Translations under genes and position numbers: made by a program | Shown: positions 45,912 through 55,481 of the stretch, in pieces | Layout: every line of letters starts with the position of its first letter | Position numbering within the stretch: the first letter of the stretch is position 1 | Assembly: GCF_015207825.1 (NCBI RefSeq) | Contig: NZ_JADEWC010000007.1 | Coordinates: 56,124 to 120,123 of the forward strand | DNA: 64,000 nt | Source: Cyanobacterium stanieri LEGE 03274 | GTDB lineage: Bacteria > Cyanobacteriota > Cyanobacteriia > Cyanobacteriales > Cyanobacteriaceae | Direction of reading: 5' to 3' | Notes under the pieces: model-generated | The model's input: only the letters and a program-made list of their open reading frames with translations | What the model was told of the DNA's origin: nothing | Databases searched by the model: none

Positions 45912-46899
45912 AAGGGACTATACATTGTTTTAGTTTTGTGCGTAACTCATTTGGAGATATGTTTTTTCCTATCATTACTAATTGGTTTTTTGGAGGGTTT
46001 TGCCATTTTTCTGTGTTTAAGTCGTAGCGTTTTCCGCTTAGTTGAAAAATATGTTTTAATTCACTTTCGGCAAACCATAATATCCCTTTGGCTCGATATA
46101 CTTTTGCCATGATATTATCTGTGATAAAGTTCTGGAATTTATCTACGTTTAAGGGGCGATCGCACTCAAAGGAAACTGAAATAAAACCATCTATTTCTAA
46201 ATGATGGGAATGATGATGATCATGATGGTGATGGTGATGATCATGGGATGATTCTAACTCATGGGGGGCATAATTATCAATATTAGTTTGTTCTATATCT
46301 AAAATAAGGGGTAAGGGGACATGGGCATTTTGACAATGTAAAATACTAGCACCCTGCTTAATAGTCAGAATTTCTTTTTCTAATTGTTCTATTTTTTCTT
46401 TAGTTACTAAATCAATTTTATTGAGTAAAATAATATCGCCATAAATAATTTGTTTGAGGGCTACTTCACTATCAAAACATTTTGGGGTAAAGTTTTCTGC
46501 ATCGATTAAAGTTAGGACAGAATCAAGACGAATTAAATCCCTTAATTCAGGGCTTAAAAAAGTTAAAATAATTGGTAATGGATCGGCTACTCCTGTGGTT
46601 TCAACGATTAAATAATCTATTTTTTGTTCACTTTCTAAAACTTGATAAACGGTATCTAATAGGTCATCATTAATGGTGCAACAAATGCAACCGTTACTTA
46701 AACTGAGCATATTTTCTTCCACTGAGACTAATAATTGACTATCAATATCAATGTCTCCAAATTCGTTAACTAACACGGCAATTTTGAGATTTTGTTTATT
46801 ATTTAAAATATGATTTAAAAGGGTTGTTTTTCCACTGCCTAAAAATCCCGTAATAATGGTTACTGGCATTCCTTTTTTCGGCAAAGTTAAGTTATTCAT
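45910..46899 (-). CDS. COG0523/CobW-family metal GTPase, zinc-type
   Basis: These G3E GTPases deliver metal, often zinc, to client enzymes. The 329-residue protein has the Walker A loop GFLGSGKTTLLNHIL, the metal-binding CxCC motif Cys71-Ile-Cys-Cys74, ETTGVADPLPI, NKID (159-162) and a His-rich linker (218-232, 11 His). The C-terminal CobW_C domain contains AKGILWFAES. The His-rich linker and the adjacent zinc-dependent folE with a Zur-like box suggest a zinc role, not cobalt. It lies 128 bp downstream of folE on the same strand. Confidence 0.9.
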   Translation of the reverse strand: MNNLTLPKKGMPVTIITGFLGSGKTTLLNHILNNKQNLKIAVLVNEFGDIDIDSQLLVSVEENMLSLSNGCICCTINDDLLDTVYQVLESEQKIDYLIVETTGVADPLPIILTFLSPELRDLIRLDSVLTLIDAENFTPKCFDSEVALKQIIYGDIILLNKIDLVTKEKIEQLEKEILTIKQGASILHCQNAHVPLPLILDIEQTNIDNYAPHELESSHDHHHHHHDHHHSHHLEIDGFISVSFECDRPLNVDKFQNFITDNIMAKVYRAKGILWFAESELKHIFQLSGKRYDLNTEKWQNPPKNQLVMIGKNISPNELRTKLKQCIVP

Positions 46900-47027
46900 A
46901 TATTTTTAATTTTTTTATCTTTATATACTATAGCCAGAATATATTTTGTGTAATTAATTGATTTTATGATTAAGTAGGGGAGTTATTAACCCCCCATAGA
47001 CTATAATTTTGTTAGTAATAGTAAACC

Positions 47028-47687
47028 CTAATTATTAAAAGTGGGGCGATGTTGAATTAAATTCATAAATTCTTGACGAGTTTTAGCATCCTCACGAAAA
47101 ACCCCCCTCAAAGCACTGGTAGAAGTCCAAGAGCCTGGTTTTTGTACCCCACGCATTACCATGCACATATGACTTGCTTCCACCACAACCGCCACTCCTT
47201 GGGGCTGTAACAACCCTTGTAAGGCATCGGCGATTTGAGATGTTAAACGTTCTTGCACTTGTAATCTTCTACCATACATTTCACAAATTCTGGCAATTTT
47301 TGATAGTCCGATAACTTTACCGTTGGGAATATAGGCTACGTGCGCTCGTCCAAGAATGGGTAAAATGTGATGTTCGCAGGAGCTGAATAAGTCAATGTCT
47401 CTCACCAAAACCATTTCGTTGGATTTTTCGTGAAATACGGCACCGTTGAGCAATTCATCTAAAGATTGATTGTAACCTGAGGTCAGAAATTTTAGGGCTT
47501 TGACTACTCTTTGGGGGGTATCTTTTAGCCCTTCCCTATCGGGATTTTCTCCTAAGCCAATCAATAATGTTTTTACTGCCTGAATCATATCTGCTTGGGT
47601 TACTTGATGTTGAGTGTCTCGCACCACTGAGGAGGTTTGATTTGCTGTTGCTATGGTTTTTATGGTTGAGGATTGAGTTAATGTCAT
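47028..47687 (-). CDS. folE: GTP cyclohydrolase I
   Basis: FolE converts GTP to 7,8-dihydroneopterin triphosphate for folate and pterin synthesis and needs catalytic zinc. The 219-residue protein shows zinc ligands Cys104 and His107 ([20 protein letters not shown]) and Cys175 ([12 protein letters not shown]), plus [23 protein letters not shown]. Length is typical. It is the first gene of a probable unit with the COG0523 GTPase. A candidate Zur box overlaps the expected promoter. A GGGG-CCCC hairpin (about 46977-46998) in the gap after it could partly end transcription. Confidence 0.95.
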   Translation of the reverse strand: MTLTQSSTIKTIATANQTSSVVRDTQHQVTQADMIQAVKTLLIGLGENPDREGLKDTPQRVVKALKFLTSGYNQSLDELLNGAVFHEKSNEMVLVRDIDLFSSCEHHILPILGRAHVAYIPNGKVIGLSKIARICEMYGRRLQVQERLTSQIADALQGLLQPQGVAVVVEASHMCMVMRGVQKPGSWTSTSALRGVFREDAKTRQEFMNLIQHRPTFNN

Positions 47688-47717
47688 TTTGTTTTTTACC
47701 GATCTCTTTAATAAGAA

Positions 47718-47732
47718 TGATAACCATTATCA
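47718..47732 (-). promoter_or_regulatory. Candidate Zur (FurB) operator upstream of folE
   Basis: TGATAACCATTATCA has perfect 6-bp inverted arms (TGATAA/TTATCA) around a 3-nt spacer, resembling cyanobacterial Zur boxes. On the minus strand it overlaps a plausible -10 (TATCAT, about 40 nt before the folE start). A TTGTCA -35 lies 17-18 nt further upstream, so binding would repress. No zur gene is in the window. Confidence 0.65.
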
Positions 47733-48027
47733 TGTAGTATTGACAATCTATGGGGAAAAAATAAGGTGCGCTGGGAAGTAAAACAGTATTAATGTTAACG
47801 CACTAACAAAAGTTGTTTTTGAGGAGTTATTGTAACACTTTTATTTTTCAGTTTTTGAATTTTGAAATATATTTTTTCAATAAAATAAAGATGAGAATAT
47901 TTGTTGTAAAATATAATGTGGATATAGTATTAATTAGTTTCAATTGCTATTATATAAGCATTAATAATTTTTTTTATGAAGTTTAATTAATTCTACTGAA
48001 TTTACCTTAAAATAACTATCTTAAACA
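47733..48027. other. AT-rich divergent intergenic region
   Basis: This is the rest of the 340-bp gap between divergent folE and the ComFB gene. Its sequence is strongly AT-rich, especially 47860-48000, with no frame, hairpin or repeat seen. It must contain the comFB promoter. Confidence 0.5.
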
Positions 48028-48564
48028 ATGACCAAGGAAAAACAAATTTATAAAAATGTAATGGAAATATTGGTTGATGAAGAAATAGAATATCAATTAG
48101 TTCATAATAAAACCATTAATACGACGGTAAAGGATTATATTAATCCCATTGAAGTAGCAACTTTTGCTCTCAATCGTCTTCCGAGTTTATATGCTTCCTC
48201 TGCTGAAGGAATTCAAAAGCAAAAAAGAAGGGCGATCATTAAGTATAAAAAAGACATCACTAAGGCTGTAATCCAAGGTTTTGCAGCAGTTGAACGAGAT
48301 CCCTTGAGAAGATCTACACCTCTACCGAGTGAAAGGGAAGATATTATATCTGATGCGAGGAAATCTTTAACACAGTTAGATGAAACTGTTCCTAAAGAGG
48401 AGTTATCTTTGATAGTGGAGTTTATGGAGAATTTTCTTAATAAGATACAGACAGAGGAGATTACGGCGGTAGAAATTATTAAACTTTATTATTTGTTAGA
48501 TTTTTATTGGGAAGAAGATGGGGAAGGTTTAATGCAAAATAAGGCAATTCGTTGGTATGGGTAA
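48028..48564 (+). CDS. ComFB-family protein
   Basis: The 178-residue protein contains the ComFB late-competence domain in its first 100 residues: YKNVMEILVDEEIEYQL, YINPIEVATFALNRLPSLYASSAEG, then a basic stretch. A helical tail of about 70 residues follows. Cyanobacterial ComFB proteins have been reported as c-di-GMP receptors tied to phototaxis and pilus gene control, so a second-messenger receptor is the leading reading. No com or pil genes are adjacent. The start follows an AT-rich gap. Confidence 0.87.
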   Translation: MTKEKQIYKNVMEILVDEEIEYQLVHNKTINTTVKDYINPIEVATFALNRLPSLYASSAEGIQKQKRRAIIKYKKDITKAVIQGFAAVERDPLRRSTPLPSEREDIISDARKSLTQLDETVPKEELSLIVEFMENFLNKIQTEEITAVEIIKLYYLLDFYWEEDGEGLMQNKAIRWYG

Positions 48565-48684
48565 AATTTAATTGCAATAAATTCTCCCAATTTTTAAAAT
48601 TCTGTGTGATCATTGATAATCGATAATAAATCATTAATAATTTAGTGATGTATATAAATTGTTAAAAAAGGAACTATATTAACA

Positions 48685-49314
48685 GTGACACTAGCAGAAC
48701 TAATAGAAAAGGGTGGTTTTTCCATTTGGCCTTTGTTATTCTTATCAATTCTCGCTTTAGGAACAATTTTTGAGCGAATTTGGTTTTGGTCGAAAGTGTT
48801 GGTAAAGGAGGAGCAAATTTTAAATTCAATTATGGATGCGGCTACGACTAATTGGGGTAAGGCGGGGGAGATTGCGTCTCGTTATCGTCATCATCCTTTG
48901 GGCAAATATCTTAATACTCCTTTGCAGTTGGATAATCCAGATCCTGAGGTGTTTCATCTGGCGTTGGAAACGGGGGCAGATGATGAGCTTTCGCAAATGC
49001 GTAAGGGGGACAAAATTTTAGAAGGGGTAATTGCTTTATCTCCTCTTTTGGGTTTGTTGGGGACGGTATTGGGCTTAATTCGTTCGTTGGGTTCTATTTC
49101 TTTGAGTGATTTGGGTACGGCTTCTACGGCGGGGGTAACTTTGGGAATTGGTGAATCTTTGATTTCTACGGCGGTGGGTTTGGTGGTGGCAATTATTGCG
49201 GTGGTTTTTTATCGATTATTTCAGGCTTTTTGGGCTAATCAGGTGAGAATTTTTCGGAAGGCGGGAAGTGATTTGGAGTTGATTTATCGTCAAAAATGGA
49301 GTGTGGATGAGTAG
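48685..49314 (+). CDS. exbB: MotA/TolQ/ExbB proton channel protein
   Basis: The 209-residue inner-membrane protein starts with GTG at 48685. It has three transmembrane regions: about 11-32 ([23 protein letters not shown]), 107-132 ([22 protein letters not shown], the conserved channel helix) and 150-178 ([20 protein letters not shown]). It forms proton-driven motors with ExbD for TonB-dependent uptake or Tol-type envelope work. ExbD follows at 49436. No TonB gene is in the window, so use in uptake or in envelope constriction is open. Confidence 0.92.
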   Translation: MTLAELIEKGGFSIWPLLFLSILALGTIFERIWFWSKVLVKEEQILNSIMDAATTNWGKAGEIASRYRHHPLGKYLNTPLQLDNPDPEVFHLALETGADDELSQMRKGDKILEGVIALSPLLGLLGTVLGLIRSLGSISLSDLGTASTAGVTLGIGESLISTAVGLVVAIIAVVFYRLFQAFWANQVRIFRKAGSDLELIYRQKWSVDE

Positions 49315-49435
49315 GGGTGATCAATTTTTGATGGTTTATAATTGATGGGTGGTTGATTAATTTTGGATGGTTCGTTGTGTGATTTGAATTGTTCTATGGT
49401 CAATCAGGTTTTTATTATTTTTAGTCTATATATTT

Positions 49436-50053
49436 ATGGCACAGACACCGTTATCGAAAAGAGAAAAAAATAATTCTGCTCAAAAATATAGTCCCCGCCC
49501 TCTGAAGTTGTGGGGGGATGTGAATAATCAGCAGGAAGTAAGGATTGAGATTGTGCCGATGATTGATGTCATTTTTTGTATTTTGACGTTTTTCATTTTG
49601 GCGGCGGTGGGTTTTTCTCGACAACAGGCGATTAATTTAAATTTACCGAGGGCGACTACTGGCACGGCGCAAATGCGAGAAATGTTGGTGGTTAGTCTGG
49701 ATAATCAGGGGCAACTTTATTTGGAGAAACAGCCTGTTAGTCAGGTTCAGTTATATAGTGCGATTAAGAATTATAATACGATTAATCCTTCTGGGTTGAT
49801 GGTGCTTCATGCGTCTGAGGATGTTCGTTATAGTCAGGTGGTGGAGGTTTTGGATATGCTGAAGGAAGTAGGGGGCGATCGCGTGGCTTTGGCTACTTTG
49901 GCGGGTAATTCCCAAATTCCTGTGGAAAGTCAAACTCCTACCCCTGGTGTTAATCCTTATCTTAATCCTGAGGGTAATAATGCTTTACCTGATAATGGTG
50001 GTGGTGAGGATATGCCTTTGCCTCCTGTGCCTGAGTCTCCTCCTTCTTTTTAG
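49436..50053 (+). CDS. exbD: ExbD/TolR-family protein
   Basis: The 205-residue protein has one N-terminal transmembrane helix (about 41-61) preceded by VRIEIVPMIDVIF, with the Asp needed for proton passage, and then the periplasmic ExbD domain (about 65-160). The C-terminus is a Pro/Asn-rich tail of about 45 residues, longer than in E. coli ExbD (141 residues). It is 121 bp downstream of exbB; the pair form one motor unit. Confidence 0.9.
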   Translation: MAQTPLSKREKNNSAQKYSPRPLKLWGDVNNQQEVRIEIVPMIDVIFCILTFFILAAVGFSRQQAINLNLPRATTGTAQMREMLVVSLDNQGQLYLEKQPVSQVQLYSAIKNYNTINPSGLMVLHASEDVRYSQVVEVLDMLKEVGGDRVALATLAGNSQIPVESQTPTPGVNPYLNPEGNNALPDNGGGEDMPLPPVPESPPSF

Positions 50054-50120
50054 GTTTCGGGGCATGGTGGGTTATTGATTTTGGTTTGGGCATTTTATCT
50101 AGGAGGCGATGTCGGATAAA

Positions 50121-50345
50121 TTAACTTTGCCTTGCGCAACTCCACGCCCACCATACTTGTTCACATTCACAGGCATAAAATTCTTGCCATTTTCGTTGAC
50201 GATTTTCCATGATTACGGGGGCATAACGATTGAGCCATACTTTGGTGGCTTCTCTAGGAGATGCACCGCAGCGGGGACAACAAAAACTGATGGCATGGGT
50301 GGCTTGATAAGTCCATTGGGGGGCGCTACGGCTAAAGGCTTCCAT
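50121..50345 (-). CDS. Small zinc-ribbon protein
   Basis: The 74-residue protein has Cys22-Cys23-x-x-Cys26 (FCCPRCG) and Cys59-x-Cys61 (ACECE), fitting a single zinc ribbon. Tryptophan- and Arg-rich segments (APQWTYQATHAIS, RQRKWQEFY, VWWAW) look strongly conserved, as in a cyanobacterial hypothetical family I recall. A frame on the other strand covers the same bases but lacks these features. Its partner and function are unknown. It is convergent with exbD. Confidence 0.75.
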   Translation of the reverse strand: MEAFSRSAPQWTYQATHAISFCCPRCGASPREATKVWLNRYAPVIMENRQRKWQEFYACECEQVWWAWSCARQS

Positions 50346-50498
50346 ATTGATTACTAATTTTGCTTTCTTTTCTTGATTTTATTGTAATCAAATCTTTTAA
50401 TTTTTATTGGTTTTGTGGTAAGGGCGATCTAGTGTACGATCTAATCCTAGGATCACCCTTAAAATAAATTGAATTTGGGATAAGATTTTTAGTATTCT

Positions 50499-50654
50499 AT
50501 ATCAAGTTCGGAAAATCCATTATAGATAAATTGTATCTTCGCAGTTGTCCCACCGTGTAAACAATGAACCGTTAATAAACTACGATCTCTCACCTGAAAC
50601 CTAATCGTAATCCCCATCCCCCTTACTCACAAATATTATCCCGAATTGAGGTTA
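50499..50654. repeat. Hybrid mobile-element-like repeat in 337-bp gap
   Basis: The gap between the zinc-ribbon and nuclease genes has no frame. The element begins ATCAAGTTCGG (palindrome-family end) and carries TTGTATCTTCGCAGTTG and CCACCGTGTAA, half of the palindrome. It ends ATCCCGAATTGAGGTTA (TCGGGAT-family end). It looks like a truncated or recombinant copy joining both related repeat types. It ends 28 bp past the nuclease stop codon. Confidence 0.65.
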
Positions 50655-50682
50655 AAATGAACCTTAACGCTAATGATAATGA

Positions 50683-53600
50683 CTAAATTACAGGCAGACG
50701 ATTAATAAAATCATCAATCTGACTTTCAGTAGGTGAAGTATTACCCACAGAGGATAAAAACTCAAAACCAATTATCTCGGCTTCCTCTCCAAAATATCTT
50801 GAAGTAATCCCAAGAGATTGTAAGCGTTCTATAAATAATTCCGCACCCACAACCTTATTACTCAAAACCGTTACATCAGAACCACTAGCCCCCAAGGCAA
50901 CTTCTAAAGCAAGATTGGCAAGGGTAACATCCCCTGTTTCTAAGGCGTTATTCCAATAATTTAATCCTTCCTGCTCTACGGGGCGATTAAAGGCATTGTT
51001 ATAAATTAAATTGATCGCAAATAAATTATCATTTTCACCAAACAATCTCACTACTTCCGAAGAATTAGCAAAATCATTAATAATATTTTGATAAGCGATT
51101 GTTTGCCTTTGGGGTAAATTCAACAGGCTATCACCCGCAGAAGGAGAGTAACGAATATCATTTTCACCGATCGCACTGCCCCAAAATCCTAAACCCTGAG
51201 GATCTGCAGGTCTTCCCGTTAAAGGAATGTATAATATTTGAACATTATCTTGACTAAATGTTAAAACCCTATCGATGAGAGGATTTCTGGCGGGGGTAAA
51301 AGGTTGAGGGTTTTCTTGGGAAGGGGTGTTAGGAGAGCCAGAACCAGCGCCCCCGGGGCCTGAAGTGGTATTACCTAAAGTCAAACCCACGATAACAGGA
51401 TCATGATCTGAGGAACGAAAAGGACTATCATCATAAAGACTACTAATCTGATTTTCAGATTTAAAATTGGTGTTGTAATCCAATACATTGGGTTCATCAG
51501 CGTTAATATGCCATTTTTGCGCCCCTGTAACCTGATTTGTCATACTATCGGTGGCTAGGGCATAATCTAAAGTACCCCATTGACCATCAAACACAAAGGA
51601 ATAACTACTATTAGAAACCAGATTTTGATAACCTTCATTTTCCAAAGTTGTGATGGGATCTTCTTGGGCATAAGCATTCAAATCCCCTAAAATAAGTACA
51701 TCACTATCATTAATTCCTGTGGGATTCGTGGCTAACCAATCCGCTAAATCTTGGGATGCTTGGGTGCGAATATCGTTCCAAAATCCTTGTCCATCCCCTT
51801 GATCAAAATTAGGATCGTTGGTGTCACTCAACCCCGATGAACCTTTAGATTTAAAGTGATTGGTGACGGCGGTAAATTTTTCCCCCGTGGCTAATTCTTC
51901 AAAAGTAACCGCTAAAGGTACACGATTACGGGCTATATTAATAGGATCAAATGCTCCCGTGTCCAAAATGGCGATATTACTTCCATCAGCTATTTTTACT
52001 GAGTTAGTTTTATAAATGAAGCCCACGGCGATCGCATCTAGTCCTAAATTAGAGGTGCCTGGATCCACAAAAGCATAAGTTCCCGCTCCTTCAACGGCAT
52101 TTAAACCATCAATGAGATCTTGAATAGCACTATCATCCCCATAACCATCATTTTCAATTTCCACAAGCCCAATGACATCAGCATTTAAACCAGTAATAGC
52201 TGAAATGATTTTATCCCTTTGACGCTCAAACTCTTGAAGATTATCAGCGCCCCGTTGTTCCTCACCAGAAAAATCCCCAGCACCATCACCATTAAAATAA
52301 TTAAGAACATTAAAACTAGCAACCTTTAACCTTCCACCAACATCAGGAATTTCCGTAGGACGAGGGTTGGTTGCCTGAAAGTCAATGGGGGCAGTGGGTT
52401 GAATCCGATAATTACCGATATTCGATGCACCAAAACGATCATCAAGGATACCTGTCAAATTCGTGACTGTATCACCACCGCGCAAGGTATTGGTAGGACT
52501 TAACGGCATTTCTCCCCTACCATTGATAATGGGATCTGGATTTTGCACCGTCAAACCATCATCTACCACAATGCGACGTTTTGCTATTTCTTGTTGATAG
52601 GCATTGAAACCATCCACACTGGGATCATTAAATTGAGTAAACTGATCTAAACGGCCATCGGTATCATTTTGATTGGTATCTCCATTGGAGGATAAAACCA
52701 CCTGACCAAAACGCCCCAATTGAAAATGCTCTGTTACCGTTAAGGTGGTGGGAATTGTCACTAACATTCCCTCAAAAGCCTCTAAATCACTAGGATCATT
52801 TAAGGGAAATGTAATTTCTATGGGGGTGGGTAAAGGATTATTTTCACTTACCACCGTGACATCGGTAATGCTACGTAATTGGGTTAAACTGCTTGTACCC
52901 GTGGTAAATTCCGCCACTGTGCCAGTTACTCGCACTAAATCGCCCACATTTACATCAACCCCAAAATTATCATCAAAAATAAATAAACCTTCCGAAGTCA
53001 AAGGATTATTGTCAACGTCGCCATCTTCCTCTTGAACATAAAAACCCCGTAGATTACTATTGCCATCAGAAGATTGAAAGTCACCCAGTGCGATCGCCTC
53101 TATGGTAACCACTTCATTGATAAGGGGAGAAACCATACCATCACCTTGAATGGCACTAATTCTCGTAATTGGAACTTCCACGGGATCTTCAGGAATTTCT
53201 GGATCTATATCTTCTTCCCCATCCACAGGAATTATAGAAAAATCATCAATAGCTAAACCATCATCAGGCCCAGAAGCATTAAAATCAGACCAACGAAGCC
53301 AAAATGTTTCTCCATCCTCAACTTCTATACCCGAAATAATATCGGAAATTTCCAAAAAATTTTCATTCCCATCCTTTGCACCCCCATCCCCCGTAGTAAC
53401 AGGAGCAACAAAATCTAAAGCATCCACATCAACCCAAGCACCTGAATCAAGGGAAGTAGCATCCAAACTATATTGAAAATCCAAACGATCTGGGGTCGTT
53501 CTACTATTGCTTCCCAATCGCCATTGTTCACCACGATAGGTTATTTCTAACCCCGTAATGGTAAAACCCGAATTGTTGGTAAAACTAGCTCCAATGGTGG

Positions 53601-53838
53601 GAATCAACGAGCCAGATAACAAAGTACCAAAAGCCCTATCATCGGAATCTGTCGCACCATAACTATAGGTATTCCCAGAATTACTACTACCATCGCTAAC
53701 ACCGTACGTTAGATTGGCATTATTACCAGTTTCCAAAAAAAACCACCCTACAGGTAAAACATCCCCCGTTGAACCACCATTCACAAGACCATTAAAATCT
53801 TGCTCATACCTCAAACCATTTAAACTAATTGTTGACAT
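50683..53838 (-). CDS. Large secreted ExeM/NucH-type endonuclease with DUF4214
   Basis: The 1051-residue protein has a beta-rich N-terminal region (about 1-215), an OB-like/LTD segment (about 225-480) and an endonuclease/exonuclease/phosphatase nuclease domain (about 510-830; LKVASFNVLNYF, DVIGLVEIENDGYG, FRSSDHDPVIVGL with the catalytic DH). A Gly/Pro linker and a C-terminal DUF4214 domain (about 870-1000, ILYIPLTGRPADPQGLGFW) follow. There is no Sec signal, which with DUF4214 suggests type I secretion. It probably degrades extracellular DNA to recover phosphate. Confidence 0.9.
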   Translation of the reverse strand: MSTISLNGLRYEQDFNGLVNGGSTGDVLPVGWFFLETGNNANLTYGVSDGSSNSGNTYSYGATDSDDRAFGTLLSGSLIPTIGASFTNNSGFTITGLEITYRGEQWRLGSNSRTTPDRLDFQYSLDATSLDSGAWVDVDALDFVAPVTTGDGGAKDGNENFLEISDIISGIEVEDGETFWLRWSDFNASGPDDGLAIDDFSIIPVDGEEDIDPEIPEDPVEVPITRISAIQGDGMVSPLINEVVTIEAIALGDFQSSDGNSNLRGFYVQEEDGDVDNNPLTSEGLFIFDDNFGVDVNVGDLVRVTGTVAEFTTGTSSLTQLRSITDVTVVSENNPLPTPIEITFPLNDPSDLEAFEGMLVTIPTTLTVTEHFQLGRFGQVVLSSNGDTNQNDTDGRLDQFTQFNDPSVDGFNAYQQEIAKRRIVVDDGLTVQNPDPIINGRGEMPLSPTNTLRGGDTVTNLTGILDDRFGASNIGNYRIQPTAPIDFQATNPRPTEIPDVGGRLKVASFNVLNYFNGDGAGDFSGEEQRGADNLQEFERQRDKIISAITGLNADVIGLVEIENDGYGDDSAIQDLIDGLNAVEGAGTYAFVDPGTSNLGLDAIAVGFIYKTNSVKIADGSNIAILDTGAFDPINIARNRVPLAVTFEELATGEKFTAVTNHFKSKGSSGLSDTNDPNFDQGDGQGFWNDIRTQASQDLADWLATNPTGINDSDVLILGDLNAYAQEDPITTLENEGYQNLVSNSSYSFVFDGQWGTLDYALATDSMTNQVTGAQKWHINADEPNVLDYNTNFKSENQISSLYDDSPFRSSDHDPVIVGLTLGNTTSGPGGAGSGSPNTPSQENPQPFTPARNPLIDRVLTFSQDNVQILYIPLTGRPADPQGLGFWGSAIGENDIRYSPSAGDSLLNLPQRQTIAYQNIINDFANSSEVVRLFGENDNLFAINLIYNNAFNRPVEQEGLNYWNNALETGDVTLANLALEVALGASGSDVTVLSNKVVGAELFIERLQSLGITSRYFGEEAEIIGFEFLSSVGNTSPTESQIDDFINRLPVI

Positions 53839-54321
53839 TTTTTTCGCTTAATTTATTTAGCTTTCTTCAAAAGAAATTTTTTGTATTTAATAGCAATACA
53901 TATTTAAAAATTGATAGATAAAATCTATTTCCCTGCTATTAAACCTATCCATGCTAATGATTGAAAACTAACTCAGTCAAGCATTTAATGTCTTATAGAT
54001 AACAAAAAATCAAGTTTTTCTACTTTTTTCCCATACTTGTTTAAGTGACTATTTTTTGAAACATACTTTGTTTAAACTAAGATTAAAATTAAATTAAATT
54101 TTGATTATTAATAACCACCATTCTTTGAAAATAGATTCATAAAACTTTATGGTATTTTTTTAAAATATCACCATCAACCTTAACCCTCCACCAAAATAAA
54201 AATAACCTACCCATACAACCAAATAGCCAAGAGAAAAATAATGATCAGAAATGACTTAAAATTAGTGAAAGTAACACTAGCAAAAAAACCTAAGATTGTC
54301 ATCCTCTTATAACCGTCAATC
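53839..54321. other. AT-rich divergent intergenic region
   Basis: The 483-bp gap between divergent nuclease and WecA-like genes is AT-rich throughout. I see no frame with coding character, no repeat from the families above and no clear hairpin. A Pho box could be expected for the nuclease, but none is evident. Confidence 0.5.
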
Positions 54322-55398
54322 ATGAACTATGAATTTACCCCCACCCAAGAAACTTACCACCTCGTTGCCTTTCTTGTATCCATGAACCTAGTTTTATGGT
54401 CAACCCCCGTCGTTAAAACCATAGGCTTGAAAAGTGGTCATGTAGATAAACCAGATCCTCGCAAAGTACATCATAAACCCATCGTCAGAATAGGAGGAAT
54501 TGCCATCTTTGCCGCCGTAACCTGTTCCCTATTAATCGTATGGTGGATGGGAGGATTTGGCATCCTACCCCCCGACCAAGATGCCGAAATTTGGGGTGTA
54601 ACCATTGGGGCTTGTTTATTCTTTCTCATAGGTCTTGCCGACGATTTATTCAGCCTTTCCGCAAGTTTTCGCCTCATCGTACAATCCATAGTCTCTAGTT
54701 TTGCATGGTGGCAAGGAGTAAGGATTGATTTTTTTACCGTTCCTTTTTATGGCTTAGTGCAAATAGATGTATGGTGGCTTAGCTTACCCATCACCATCAT
54801 TTGGCTAGTTGGTATGGTAAACGCCATTAATTGGATTGACGGTTTAGACGGATTGGCTGCAGGGGTATGCGGAATTGCCGCCGTAGTGATGTTGATTGTT
54901 AGCTTATTTATGAATCAACCAGCTGCCGCCCTAATCGCCGCGGCTCTAGCAGGAGGTGCATTGGGATTTTTGCGTTATAACTTCAACCCCGCCCAAATTT
55001 TTATGGGGGATGGAGGAGCATACTTTATGGGTTTTCTTCTCGCAGGAGTAGGAGTAATCGGACTTGCTAAAACCGCTGCGGTAACTGCGGTTGTTTTACC
55101 TTATATCATCCTAGCAGTACCCATAGTAGATATGTCCATTGTCATCCTTTCCCGTGTCATTCAGGGGAAATCCCCTTTTCTACCCGATAAAAGACATTTA
55201 CATCATCGCCTCCTAGAAGCAGGAATATCCCAAAGATTAACAGTTTTATTTATCTACTCTCTCACCCTTTGGGTAGGAAGTTTTGCCCTTGTTTTTTCTG
55301 GTTTTCCCAGTGGCGGTGTGTATGTTTTAGGGGCAACCATGTTACTAATATACATTTCTTGGCAAGTGTGGCGTAATCGTCGTATCAAAAGTGAATAA
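54322..55398 (+). CDS. WecA/TagO-type undecaprenyl-phosphate sugar-1-phosphate transferase
   Basis: The 358-residue integral membrane protein belongs to the MraY/WecA family that starts surface glycans by moving a HexNAc-1-phosphate to a lipid carrier. It has about ten hydrophobic helices and the motifs HHKPIVRIGGIAIF, LIGLADDLFSLS (DDxx), NAINWIDGLDGLAAG, FMGDGGAYFMGFLL and DKRHLHHRLLEAGISQR. The HHR motif separates WecA types from MraY. Donor sugar is not decided by sequence. A shared hairpin separates it from rpsA. Confidence 0.92.
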   Translation: MNYEFTPTQETYHLVAFLVSMNLVLWSTPVVKTIGLKSGHVDKPDPRKVHHKPIVRIGGIAIFAAVTCSLLIVWWMGGFGILPPDQDAEIWGVTIGACLFFLIGLADDLFSLSASFRLIVQSIVSSFAWWQGVRIDFFTVPFYGLVQIDVWWLSLPITIIWLVGMVNAINWIDGLDGLAAGVCGIAAVVMLIVSLFMNQPAAALIAAALAGGALGFLRYNFNPAQIFMGDGGAYFMGFLLAGVGVIGLAKTAAVTAVVLPYIILAVPIVDMSIVILSRVIQGKSPFLPDKRHLHHRLLEAGISQRLTVLFIYSLTLWVGSFALVFSGFPSGGVYVLGATMLLIYISWQVWRNRRIKSE

Positions 55399-55403
55399 CA
55401 AAA

Positions 55404-55430
55404 AAGGAGGGTTAAACCCTCCTTCAACAT
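55404..55430 (-). terminator. Intrinsic terminator of rpsA
   Basis: AAGGAGGGTT and AACCCTCCTT form a perfect 10-bp inverted repeat (55404-55424). On the minus strand it is followed by a T run (plus-strand A tract 55400-55405), fitting rpsA termination, with little T tract on the other strand. Confidence 0.85.
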
Positions 55431-55481
55431 TCGAGATGTACTGATGAAATTTAGTTAAACAACTCCATAAGTTATGAAAAA

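Noticed and set aside
50109..50357. Plus-strand frame opposite the zinc-ribbon gene
   Set aside because: The minus frame has paired cysteines and conserved-looking Trp/Arg segments; the plus frame has no recognisable features.
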